This document shows positions 52,859 to 59,890 of a DNA stretch of 64,000 nucleotides, piece by piece. The position numbers were made by a program, and so were the translations under genes. The stretch comes from Niastella koreensis GR20-10. GTDB taxonomy: Bacteria; Bacteroidota; Bacteroidia; Chitinophagales; Chitinophagaceae. The stretch lies in assembly GCF_000246855.1 (NCBI RefSeq), contig NC_016609.1, positions 3,596,001 through 3,660,000 on the forward strand, written 5' to 3'. The notes under the pieces were generated by a model. The model ran no database searches. It was not told where the DNA came from and worked only from the letters and a program-made list of their open reading frames with translations. Position 1 is the first letter of the stretch. The number at the start of each line of letters is the position of its first letter.

Positions 52859-53674
52859 CTACCCAAACATGATCTTTACCGTTTGGTAGAACAGCCTGCT
52901 TTGGAGATGTTTGGCTTGTTCGGTAAAACCCTGGAGGCCAAATAAACCGGCAGCATTGCCTTTATTGATAGCAATCTCCAGGTAGCCCGCCGCATTGAAA
53001 ATTGCGAGCTTTTCGCCTTCAGGCACATCGGCATAGGTCTCAGCCACTTTATCGATCACTTCGTTGCGTTTAAAAACGATCTTAAAGGGGCGCCCTTTGC
53101 GATGTTCTTCAAATTGATCGCGGGTAATATTTACAACAATGTTTTCGAAATGGTCTATAAAGATGATCTGTCCTTCCATCCAGTTCTCACCAAACAACGG
53201 ACGCAGGTGATTCTTTTCAACAAAGGGCACATCCGGGATACCTATATCCTGCAAACGGGCGCCATTGTGTAATTTCTGTATTGCTTCGCCCATTACCTGC
53301 ACACAATACAGGGTATTCTTTATGGCTTTGGGATCCAGTGGCAGCCCAATGATCATTTCAGGTTTATCTTCAAGCATCATCGAGAGCAAACCATTATCAG
53401 CACATAAAATGTATTGTTCCTGGTGAAAGGCTAATAATAATTGCTCCGGCTTTTTTTCAAACAGGTTTACCAGCAGCAAATGGTAGGTGTGAGAAGGGAA
53501 TTGCCTGATGGCATTACGGCTGATATAAGCCGCCTGCGGGTAATTGAATGGAGAAATGGTATGTGATATATCAACCAGGGTAAATTCCGGGTTCTGTTGC
53601 AATAACCGGCCTTTTACTGCACCCACCAGGTAGTCTTGCATACCAAAATCAGAAGTGAGGGTTAGTAAAGGCAT
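52859..53674 (-). CDS. S-adenosyl-L-methionine hydrolase (DUF62 family)
   Basis: 271 residues. The family motifs are in order: LTLTSDFGMQDYLVGAVKG at the start, VDISHTISPFN near 35, LCADNGLLSMML near 90, and, in the C-terminal domain, IIFIDHFENIVVNITRDQF with LAIFNAAGYLEIAINKGNAA. These belong to the SAM hydroxide adenosyltransferase / fluorinase-chlorinase fold. The DUF62 group converts SAM and water to adenosine and methionine. It is probably a cytoplasmic housekeeping or SAM-homeostasis enzyme. It lies on the same strand as the SDR gene but 79 bp downstream of it. Confidence 0.9.
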   Translation of the reverse strand: MPLLTLTSDFGMQDYLVGAVKGRLLQQNPEFTLVDISHTISPFNYPQAAYISRNAIRQFPSHTYHLLLVNLFEKKPEQLLLAFHQEQYILCADNGLLSMMLEDKPEMIIGLPLDPKAIKNTLYCVQVMGEAIQKLHNGARLQDIGIPDVPFVEKNHLRPLFGENWMEGQIIFIDHFENIVVNITRDQFEEHRKGRPFKIVFKRNEVIDKVAETYADVPEGEKLAIFNAAGYLEIAINKGNAAGLFGLQGFTEQAKHLQSRLFYQTVKIMFG

Positions 53675-53753
53675 TTAAGAAATTAAGAATTAAAAATAAG
53701 GAATGAGAAATGAAAAAGTTTGAATTTAAATAAAGTTATAGGAAATGAGCTGT

Positions 53754-54560
53754 TTACTTGCTCAGCTCATTGTTTTTAAAAAAGAATTTGTATACCAGCT
53801 TATCCGTTAGCGAGGGGAAGAGTTTGTTCAAAAAGATAGTTCTTTTCCCGTTGAAGGTAAGAACCAGGGTACGCTTCCGGTTTTCGATGGCTTTCAGGAT
53901 CTCGCGCGAGCATTCTTCAGCGCTCATTAAACTGGCCTCGTCGAGCGGAGACTCGCCCTGCGGGTTGCCTTGCTCATTCAGGGCCGCATTTCGGATATTA
54001 GACGCTGTAAAGCCCGGACATACCCACATTACGTGCACACCGGAATGCAATAACTCCGTACGGATGGCCTCTAACCAGCCCTGTAAGGCGAATTTAGATG
54101 CAGAATAAGCTGCACGGCCCGGTAAACCCCGGTAACCGGCAATGGAAGAAACGCCTACTACAGTTCCTTTACGTTCCAGGATAGAGGGTAATGCGTATTT
54201 AGTGCAGTATACTGAACCAAAAAAGTTAACGTCCATTACTTTTTTAATCACTTCAATATCGGCATCGTTGAACAAAGCACGCATACTGATACCGGCATTA
54301 TTGATAAGGATGTCTATGCCACCGAAGGTTTTTATGGTAGATTCGATAAAACGCTTGCAATCGGCTTCATTACTTACGTCGCAGGTGATGGTATGCAGCA
54401 TAACATTGGCGTGCTGCAGCTGAAGGGAGTATAATTTGTCGTAATTACGCGCACAGGTAGCCACTTTTGCCCCTTCGGCAATACAGGCATCAACCAGGGC
54501 CTTTCCTATTCCATCACTTCCACCCGTTATAGCTACAACCTTATCTTTTAAAAATGACAT
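53754..54560 (-). CDS. Short-chain dehydrogenase/reductase
   Basis: 268 residues with a complete SDR core: GGSDGIGKALVDACIAEGAK (cofactor), ILINNAGISMRALFNDAD, VVGVSSIAGYRGLPGRAAYS with catalytic Ser, and AYSASKFALQGWLEAIRTEL with the Tyr-x-x-x-Lys pair. The C-terminal 50 residues (SREILKAIENRKRTLVLTFN) are helical and slightly hydrophobic, as in SDRs near the membrane. The substrate is not evident. It starts 90 bp from the tRNA-array promoter on the opposite strand. Confidence 0.88.
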   Translation of the reverse strand: MSFLKDKVVAITGGSDGIGKALVDACIAEGAKVATCARNYDKLYSLQLQHANVMLHTITCDVSNEADCKRFIESTIKTFGGIDILINNAGISMRALFNDADIEVIKKVMDVNFFGSVYCTKYALPSILERKGTVVGVSSIAGYRGLPGRAAYSASKFALQGWLEAIRTELLHSGVHVMWVCPGFTASNIRNAALNEQGNPQGESPLDEASLMSAEECSREILKAIENRKRTLVLTFNGKRTIFLNKLFPSLTDKLVYKFFFKNNELSK

Positions 54561-54649
54561 AGCGTTACTTTTGTAAACACAAAAATAGCGGAGTTAACCC
54601 GCTGAAAAAATAAGAGTTGAGAAAATAGTTTATGATTTTTTTAAAAAAA

Positions 54650-54680
54650 TTTGGTGGGATATGATTTTCTCCTATTTTTG
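54650..54680 (+). promoter_or_regulatory. Strong promoter of the tRNA-Lys array
   Basis: TTTG at 54650-54653 and TATTTTTG at 54673-54680, spaced 19 bp, match the Bacteroidetes -33/-7 consensus in full, and CACTCCC follows as in rRNA and tRNA promoters of this phylum. The predicted start of transcription is near 54687, about 108 bp before the first array unit. Confidence 0.8.
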
Positions 54681-54794
54681 CACTCCCAAAATAAACGCAC
54701 CGATACGAAAAACGGTCAGAAAGGAAAGAAAATGAAGGAGTTGAATAGCGATTTTGGGCCAAGTTCTTCAAATAATTAAGACCTTTATAAGGTT

Positions 54795-54856
54795 GATCTC
54801 GTAGCTCAGTTGGTAGAGCATCCCGATTTTATCGGGAGGGCCCTGGGTTCGAAATC
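54795..54856 (+). pseudogene. tRNA-Lys-like minigene, unit 1
   Basis: 62 nt. D-arm GCTC/GAGC kept; anticodon stem CCCG/CGGG with TTT in the loop; the T-arm 3' half and much of the acceptor 3' strand missing (10-nt deletion). The end CGAAATC can pair with the 5' GATCTCG except at one position. Followed by the spacer type ending TAAGCTCTTTAGGTC. Confidence 0.8.
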
Positions 54857-54890
54857 TGTCTTATTCAAATAATTTTAAGCTCTTTAGGTC

Positions 54891-54963
54891 GATCTCGTAG
54901 CTCAGTTGGTAGAGCACAACACTTTTAATGTTGGGGTCCTGGGTTCGAGTCCCAGCGGGATCA
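54891..54963 (+). tRNA. tRNA-Lys(UUU)
   Basis: 73 nt and complete. Acceptor GATCTCG / CGGGATC with one G-T pair, D-arm GCTC/GAGC, anticodon stem CAACA/TGTTG with loop CTTTTAA (anticodon TTT), T-arm CTGGG TTCGAGT CCCAG, discriminator A. CCA is not encoded. A hairpin terminator follows at 54980. Confidence 0.95.
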
Positions 54964-54979
54964 CAAAAAATGGCAGAAA

Positions 54980-55006
54980 GGCTATCAAAAATGGTAGCCT
55001 TTTTTT
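54980..55006 (+). terminator. Terminator after tRNA-Lys copy 1
   Basis: GGCTATC and GGTAGCC (one G-T pair) with a short A-rich loop, then seven T. After it an ATGCC-start short frame of 12 codons appears, like a lost copy of the start of the nuclease gene found after tRNA-Lys copy 2. Confidence 0.75.
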
Positions 55007-55063
55007 ATGCCAGAATTATTGGTTAAGTATCTTCGCAGCTCGTAAGAGTAAAGTTCTTTGGTC

Positions 55064-55125
55064 GATCTCGTAGCTCAGTTGGCAGAGCATCCCGATTTTA
55101 TCGGGAGGGCCCTGGGTTCGAAATC
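55064..55125 (+). pseudogene. tRNA-Lys-like minigene, unit 3
   Basis: 62 nt; same fold as unit 1, with a single change in the D-loop (TTGGCAGAGC). It follows a 57-bp unique stretch after the first terminator. The spacer after it is the type ending AAAGTTCTTAGGTC. Confidence 0.8.
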
Positions 55126-55158
55126 AATCTTGCTAACATAATTTAAAGTTCTTAGGTC

Positions 55159-55220
55159 GATCTCGTAGCTCAGTTGGTAGAGCATCCCGATTTTATCGGG
55201 AGGGTCCTGGGTTCGAAATC
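55159..55220 (+). pseudogene. tRNA-Lys-like minigene, unit 4
   Basis: 62 nt; variable region GGGTCCTGGG rather than GGGCCCTGGG, closer to the intact tRNA. Spacer of the AAAGTTCTTAGGTC type. Confidence 0.8.
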
Positions 55221-55253
55221 AAACTTGCTAACATAATTTAAAGTTCTTAGGTC

Positions 55254-55315
55254 GATCTCGTAGCTCAGTTGGTAGAGCATCCCGATTTTATCGGGAGGGC
55301 CCTGGGTTCGAAATC
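55254..55315 (+). pseudogene. tRNA-Lys-like minigene, unit 5
   Basis: 62 nt; identical in layout to unit 1. Spacer of the TAAGCTCTTTAGGTC type, with one change (TATC for TGTC) at its start. Confidence 0.8.
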
Positions 55316-55349
55316 TATCTTATTCAAATAATTTTAAGCTCTTTAGGTC

Positions 55350-55412
55350 GATCTCGTAGCTCAGTTGGTAGAGCATCCCGATTTTATCGGGAGGGCCCCT
55401 GGGTTCGAAATC
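55350..55412 (+). pseudogene. tRNA-Lys-like minigene, unit 6
   Basis: 63 nt; one extra C (GGGCCCCTGGG) in the segment that replaces the T-arm. Spacer of the TAAGCTCTTTAGGTC type. Confidence 0.8.
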
Positions 55413-55446
55413 TGTCTTATTCAAATAATTTTAAGCTCTTTAGGTC

Positions 55447-55508
55447 GATCTCGTAGCTCAGTTGGTAGAGCATCCCGATTTTATCGGGAGGGCCATGGGT
55501 TCGAAATC
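55447..55508 (+). pseudogene. tRNA-Lys-like minigene, unit 7
   Basis: 62 nt; GGGCCATGGG in the T-arm remnant. Spacer of the AAAGTTCTTAGGTC type. Confidence 0.8.
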
Positions 55509-55541
55509 AATCTTGCTAACATAATTTAAAGTTCTTAGGTC

Positions 55542-55603
55542 GATCTCGTAGCTCAGTTGGTAGAGCCTCCCGATTTTATCGGGAGGGCCATGGGTTCGAA
55601 ATC
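55542..55603 (+). pseudogene. tRNA-Lys-like minigene, unit 8
   Basis: 62 nt; GAGCCTCCCG instead of GAGCATCCCG next to the anticodon stem, and GGGCCATGGG as in unit 7. Spacer of the AAAGTTCTTAGGTC type, leading into the second intact tRNA. Confidence 0.8.
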
Positions 55604-55636
55604 AATCTTGCTAACATAATTTAAAGTTCTTAGGTC

Positions 55637-55709
55637 GATCTCGTAGCTCAGTTGGTAGAGCACAACACTTTTAATGTTGGGGTCCTGGGTTCGAGTCCCA
55701 GCGGGATCA
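55637..55709 (+). tRNA. tRNA-Lys(UUU), second copy
   Basis: 73 nt, identical to the first intact copy over the whole tRNA. Anticodon TTT in loop CTTTTAA; T-arm complete; CCA not encoded. A hairpin terminator and a GIY-YIG gene follow. Confidence 0.95.
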
Positions 55710-55721
55710 CAGAAATGGTAA

Positions 55722-55753
55722 AGAGGCTATCAAAATTGGTAGCCTCTTTTTTT
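55722..55753 (+). terminator. Terminator after tRNA-Lys copy 2
   Basis: AGAGGCTATC and GGTAGCCTCT form a 10-bp stem (one G-T pair) followed by a run of T. The start codon of the nuclease gene follows directly at 55754. Confidence 0.8.
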
Positions 55754-56002
55754 ATGCCTTGTATGTATATTTTGTATTCGGAAAAACTGAACAAATACTA
55801 TATCGGTGCTTGTATAAACATGGAACGTCGTTTATACGAGCATAACATTGGCCATTCCAAATTCACTAGCTTAGGTATTCCCTGGAAATTACTCTATACA
55901 GAACAATTTGAAGATTTGGACGCTGCAAAAAAGCGAGAGCTGCAGCTAAAAAGGATGAAGTCCAGAAAATACATAGAAGAACTAATATCAAAAAAAAAAT
56001 GA
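55754..56002 (+). CDS. GIY-YIG nuclease-domain protein
   Basis: 82 residues from ATG 55754; an in-frame extension upstream would run back into the tRNA and is rejected. The nuclease motif is MYILYSEKLNKYYIGAC, followed by the Arg helix (NMERRLYEHNIGHS) and the Glu in DAAKKRELQLKRMKSRKYIE. It matches single-domain GIY-YIG proteins of the UPF0213/YhbQ type. It starts one base after the T-tract of the tRNA-Lys terminator, so it is transcribed by readthrough or its own weak start. Single-domain GIY-YIG proteins next to tRNA genes are frequent in Bacteroidetes; the link to the array is discussed in the findings. Confidence 0.9.
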   Translation: MPCMYILYSEKLNKYYIGACINMERRLYEHNIGHSKFTSLGIPWKLLYTEQFEDLDAAKKRELQLKRMKSRKYIEELISKKK

Positions 56003-56079
56003 TCGAACACCAGTTGGCAAACAGAAGACAGCAACACTTCTAAAATGGTTTCATTTAGCCTGTACGATCTGTGAAATCG

Positions 56080-56937
56080 CTAATCTATCTTCACCACTCC
56101 TTCCTTTACCACGGGAAAGTTTGAAAATATTTTCCCATCATGACCGGGAATAATATACCTGGGATTAGTCACCAACGTTTTCATTCTTTGCATGGCATTT
56201 ACATATCCCGCCGGGTCATACGTACCACCTACCGAGGCTGGTTGCATGTGTTCCAGGCTATAATATACCCAGATATTATCAGAAGCAAGGATCACTTTAT
56301 TTGTACCCGTTTCAACCAGTACATACTGCGAATTGAAAGTGTGTCTTGACCCGGTAAATACTTTTATTCCGGGAATAATTTCCTGGTTGTCGCCATTCAC
56401 AAGCGTTAATTTACCTGCCAGGTTTTTGTCAATCAGTTTTCTTACATCCCGCTTATTAAATCCGCCGGAATTGCCGCCCTTTTGCCAGGCAGCGCCCACA
56501 TAATAATAGAAATCGTCCTGCTGCATCCATACCTGCGCATTGGGAAACAGATCAAGTCCATCAATGTGGTCCCAGTGGGGATGACTTAAAACAATGTCAG
56601 TAATATCAGCAGGTTTCAAGCCCAATTTCTGCAGGGTTGAATCGGGCCGCACATAGTTTACAATGGCAAATTCTTTTGCATCGGGAATATCGTTTAGAAA
56701 ACCGGCGTCAACTAAAATGGTCTTACCGTTTCCTTTTATCAACCATATCATGAAGTCGATCCTTAAACTATCGCTTGCAGGCCCTTTGTCAACCCAATCA
56801 GCTATCGGCCACAAGTGGGCAGACGAAGCAAATTTCAACGCATAGACTTCGTATTGTTTCGATTGACACCAGGTACTTTTCGAGGCAAACAAGCAGATAA
56901 GAACAATCAGAATAAAGTTTCTCATTAATGCATTCAT
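56080..56937 (-). CDS. Metallo-beta-lactamase-fold hydrolase, N-acyl-homoserine-lactonase-like
   Basis: 285 residues with a signal peptide (about 1-24, ending TWCQS). The zinc site is plain: LSHPHWDHIDGLDLFP gives the H-x-H-x-D-H motif; later His and Asp lie in FTGSRHTFNSQYVL, ILASDNIWVYYSL and RYIIPGHDGKIFSN. The arrangement resembles the AHL-lactonase group. As a periplasmic or secreted enzyme it could break signalling lactones or other esters. It is monocistronic on the minus strand. Confidence 0.88.
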   Translation of the reverse strand: MNALMRNFILIVLICLFASKSTWCQSKQYEVYALKFASSAHLWPIADWVDKGPASDSLRIDFMIWLIKGNGKTILVDAGFLNDIPDAKEFAIVNYVRPDSTLQKLGLKPADITDIVLSHPHWDHIDGLDLFPNAQVWMQQDDFYYYVGAAWQKGGNSGGFNKRDVRKLIDKNLAGKLTLVNGDNQEIIPGIKVFTGSRHTFNSQYVLVETGTNKVILASDNIWVYYSLEHMQPASVGGTYDPAGYVNAMQRMKTLVTNPRYIIPGHDGKIFSNFPVVKEGVVKID

Positions 56938-56992
56938 TAGTGCGCTGAAGATAATCTATAAACCCTAATAGAAAAGTGAATTTTTCGATTCT

Positions 56993-57000
56993 TACCTTTG
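56993..57000 (+). promoter_or_regulatory. -7 element upstream of the frameshifted small gene
   Basis: TACCTTTG matches TAnnTTTG, ending 9 bp before the ATG at 57009. The transcript would have almost no leader, typical of leaderless messages. Confidence 0.4.
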
Positions 57001-57008
57001 TCTTAATT

Positions 57009-57267
57009 ATGATTGAAGGGCTGACAAACATAATATTCGATATTCGATCCGGGATCCAGGTTATCAGTAACGACGCTACGTTACGTGTGGGTGTTTTACC
57101 AAAAAAAGCCTGCAAGGATCATCTTTGAGGCCACAAGAGAAATCAGAATTTTCACTTATGGCCCCTGTACTTTTCCGGTAGCTCGGCAGAATTGGCTTAT
57201 CTGCATAAACAGCATCACCGATGATCCTTATAAGCTATATGAGTTCCATTCTTTTCCAACTGCTTAA
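57009..57267 (+). pseudogene. Small gene interrupted by a frameshift in an A7 run
   Basis: From ATG 57009 frame 1 encodes MIEGLTNIIFDIRSGIQVIS... and stops early at 57126-57128. The plus-one frame past 57101-57107 (seven A) continues as ARIIFEATREIRIFTYGPCT...FPTA with a stop at 57265-57267. Removing one A gives a continuous 85-residue protein of alternating polar and hydrophobic residues, without signal peptide. I do not recognise it. The break may be decay, a sequencing error or slippage. Confidence 0.45.
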
Positions 57268-57269
57268 TA

Positions 57270-57722
57270 TTACATCCCGTCCGGAATATTAGGTTCTACC
57301 AGTTTAATCAGCTTATCCAGGGAATCCTGCCAGCCTAAATAACACATTTCAGCCGGGATAGCGGCAGGAATGCCTGTTTGTTCAACTTTCAATTCTGTAC
57401 CCGCAATAGTTTTACGGATCCATACAGATGTGACCATTTCTCCGGGCAGATTGGGATCATCAAAATTATCGGTGTATTTTAAAAACTCATTCGGCTTAAC
57501 TTCCACGTAAGTACCACCAAATGAATGTCCATTACCGGTTGTGAAATTCGTAAACGACATTCTGAAAGTACCGCCTGTTTTTACATTCATCTCCTGAACG
57601 GAACAAAGAAATCCATAAGGGGGTAACCAGGATGCAATTGCCAGGGCTTCGGTAAATGCGCGATATACCTTTTCGGGAGATGTTTTAATCATTCTGTGCA
57701 ACGAAACTGAATTGTTTGACAT
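57270..57722 (-). CDS. SRPBCC / AHSA1-family protein
   Basis: 150 residues from ATG 57722; a GTG at 57743 would add seven residues. The START-like fold pattern is clear: SVSLHRMIKTSPEKVYRAFT, then SVQEMNVKTGGTFRMSFTNF, VSSVWIRK-type strands, and the C-terminal helix CYLGWQDSLDKLIKLVEPNI. AHSA1-type proteins bind small ligands or stimulate Hsp90-like chaperones; in bacteria most are orphan binding proteins. It is 2 bp from the convergent small gene. Confidence 0.88.
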   Translation of the reverse strand: MSNNSVSLHRMIKTSPEKVYRAFTEALAIASWLPPYGFLCSVQEMNVKTGGTFRMSFTNFTTGNGHSFGGTYVEVKPNEFLKYTDNFDDPNLPGEMVTSVWIRKTIAGTELKVEQTGIPAAIPAEMCYLGWQDSLDKLIKLVEPNIPDGM

Positions 57723-58019
57723 ACGATTTGTTTTTGTTGACACAAAGATGGCCCGAAACCGGGACTTAAACAGAGGCCAATCAGGACAAAATGAGGGTTA
57801 TTTGCGACATTGTTTACCTGCGTGATATGACAAAAATCACCCCTGCCCCAACCTAAGTCATAAAAGAGCTATAGTAATCAGGCTAATTTTATAACGATAA
57901 ATGCTTTTATCCGGTGAACAATAAACTAAAGAAGTTTATAGGGGTGTGCATTTTATGCATAAGTATAGCTACAGCAATAGCCTGGCTTATTTTTTATTTA
58001 ACAAGTTAAATAATCTTAT

Positions 58020-58241
58020 ATGAAAAAGAATATGGGTTCCGCAGACCGGATCATCCGCATACTGGTAGCTGCGGTTTTTGCCTACCTGTTTTTTGCAGGC
58101 ATAGTAACTGGTATTACCGGCATAGTACTCGTAATATTGGGTAGTGTATTTGTATTGACAAGTTTAGTTGGTTTTTGTCCTTTGTATACCATTTTCGGAC
58201 TTAAATCGAGCCGGATGAAAAATAACCAGGCGCCTGAATAA
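58020..58241 (+). CDS. DUF2892-family inner-membrane protein
   Basis: 73 residues. It begins MKKNMGSADRIIRILVAAVF, the exact form of DUF2892 (a GSxDRxxR motif before the first helix), followed by a helix pair (about 15-35 and 38-58) and GFCPLYTIFGLKS. DUF2892 proteins are small two-helix membrane proteins, sometimes fused to rhodanese domains; the role is unknown. The start is preceded by a 297-bp gap of A/T-rich sequence without gene. It is convergent with the exporter gene. Confidence 0.9.
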   Translation: MKKNMGSADRIIRILVAAVFAYLFFAGIVTGITGIVLVILGSVFVLTSLVGFCPLYTIFGLKSSRMKNNQAPE

Positions 58242-58252
58242 CGCCTGTATTT

Positions 58253-59800
58253 TCAATGATCCGGGATCACCACACTGGCCGCCAGCCGCTTCTTTGTGCG
58301 AACAAACAATAACAAAGGCATGGTGAGAACGAAAAGACTTCCCAAAAAGAAGAACGCATCCAGGTAACTGAGCATAGATGTTTGTTTAACCACCTGTGCA
58401 TTCAGCAAACCAATTGCCTGCGCCTTTGCTTCAAAGAAACCGGCCCCTTTGGACATAAAATAATTTATCCCGTTATTAATGCGCTCCGCTACCTGTGGGT
58501 TTTCAATGGTGATGTTGGAAACCAGGTCACTTCTGTGAACAGCTGTACGCCGGGTATAATAGGTGTTTATAACAGCAATCCCAAAAGAGCCGCCCAACTG
58601 CCGCATCATGTTATTAAGTGCAGCGCCTTGCGGAATATCTTTTGGCTCAAGCGAGGAAACAGCCAGCGTGGTAAGCGGTACCGCCAGGAAAGCCATTCCA
58701 ACCGACCGGAAGATGAGGGTGGTACTAATGTACGTATCAGATGCATCGAGGCTCATATGCGCCATGTGCCAGTTAAAGTAGATAAAAGAAATATAACCGG
58801 CTGCTACAATAAATACCGGTGACACCCCACGCTGCATGATCTTACCGGAAAATACCAACGCCAACACCGCTAACAGAGCGCCCGGCAGCATCATCAACCC
58901 GGTTTGTAAAGGGGTGTAACCAAGCAATCGTTGTGCTATAACCGGCGTTACAAAAATAGAACTGTATAAGCCAACGCCCGTAATAAAGGTCAGCACAGCA
59001 GCTATACTTAATGTCTTACTTCGCAACACACTTAAATCAACAACAGGATTTGAAATTTTCAGATCCCAGATAACAAAGGCCGTCAGCGTAACTATTGAAA
59101 TTACGGTGAACCACGCAATATAAGCGGTTGCAAACCAGTCCTCGGTTTCGCCGCGCTCCAACACCGTTTGCAAAGTGCCTATGCCTATTGCCAATAACAT
59201 AATACCTGTCCAGTCAATCTTTTTTGCTACCGGTTTAATAGGCGGTTCGGTGAGCAGTTTATAACAGGAAATGATGGCCATTATCCCAACCGGAACGTTT
59301 ACAAAAAATATCCAGGGCCACGAGTAATGGTCTACGATATAACCGCCCAGTGTAGGCCCAATGGTGGGGCCAATAAAAACACCTATCCCAAAGATGGCGC
59401 CCGCCGTTGCCTGCTTTTCCCTGGGAAATTGCTCAAAAATAACCGCCTGCGATACGGAAAGCAATGCGCCTCCCCCCAACCCCTGCACAAAACGGAAAAA
59501 TACCAGCGTCCAGATATCATTTGCTGAACCGCACATAACAGAACAGATGGTAAAAATGAGAATGGAAGTAATATAATAGTTACGCCGGCCAAACTTAGCC
59601 GTTAAAAAACTGGTAATTGGAATGATAATAACATTGGCAATTGAATAAGATGTAACCACCCACGATGTGTCTTCAATAGTAGCACCCAGGTTACCACTCA
59701 TATGTGAGAGGGCAACATTTACAATGGTAGCATCTATCAACTCCATTACAGCAGCCAATAGCACTGTTATTATCAGGAGATTTTTTCTTAACGGTGTCAT
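58253..59800 (-). CDS. DHA2-family drug:H+ antiporter (EmrB/QacA type)
   Basis: 515 residues, fourteen predicted helices. The DHA2 signatures are present: LMELIDATIVNVALSHMSGN-type motif D1 (ELIDATIVNVALSHM), motif A (FLTAKFGRRNYYITS), and motif C GPTIGPTLGGYIVDHYSWPW. LEPKDIPQGAALNNMMRQLG is characteristic of EmrB-like members. It exports lipophilic drugs with protons in the inner membrane. EmrB-like proteins usually pair with a membrane-fusion protein, but no emrA-like or tolC-like gene is adjacent here. The GlxA-like regulator gene lies 90 bp upstream on the same strand. Confidence 0.92.
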   Translation of the reverse strand: MTPLRKNLLIITVLLAAVMELIDATIVNVALSHMSGNLGATIEDTSWVVTSYSIANVIIIPITSFLTAKFGRRNYYITSILIFTICSVMCGSANDIWTLVFFRFVQGLGGGALLSVSQAVIFEQFPREKQATAGAIFGIGVFIGPTIGPTLGGYIVDHYSWPWIFFVNVPVGIMAIISCYKLLTEPPIKPVAKKIDWTGIMLLAIGIGTLQTVLERGETEDWFATAYIAWFTVISIVTLTAFVIWDLKISNPVVDLSVLRSKTLSIAAVLTFITGVGLYSSIFVTPVIAQRLLGYTPLQTGLMMLPGALLAVLALVFSGKIMQRGVSPVFIVAAGYISFIYFNWHMAHMSLDASDTYISTTLIFRSVGMAFLAVPLTTLAVSSLEPKDIPQGAALNNMMRQLGGSFGIAVINTYYTRRTAVHRSDLVSNITIENPQVAERINNGINYFMSKGAGFFEAKAQAIGLLNAQVVKQTSMLSYLDAFFFLGSLFVLTMPLLLFVRTKKRLAASVVIPDH

Positions 59801-59890
59801 TTTATTTATACCAACCGGTATATTTTTAGTTATAAGAATAGAATCCCAATACCCTTGCGGGCCGGGTTCAAACCATATTTATAATTTGTA

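Larger units (their letters stand above)
54795..55709 (+). repeat. Tandem array of nine tRNA-Lys-derived units
   Basis: Starts of GATCTCGTAGCTCAG occur at 54795, 54891, 55064, 55159, 55254, 55350, 55447, 55542 and 55637, a period of 95-97 bp apart from one longer step of 173 after the first intact tRNA. Units 2 and 9 are intact tRNA-Lys genes; the other seven are shortened variants. Between units lie two types of A/T-rich spacer (one ending TAAGCTCTTTAGGTC, one ending AAAGTTCTTAGGTC). Confidence 0.9.

Noticed and set aside
54565-54771. 68-codon minus-strand frame
   Set aside because: It overlaps the array promoter, is A/T-driven (many Phe, Tyr, Ser) and has no recognisable domain.
54795-55709. 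CRISPR array
   Set aside because: The 95-97-bp period, the tRNA-derived unit, the recurring spacers of only two types and the absence of cas genes exclude it.
55652-55753. N-terminal extension of the GIY-YIG protein into the tRNA gene
   Set aside because: The extension would be translated from the tRNA and its terminator; the ATG at 55754 gives the normal domain length.
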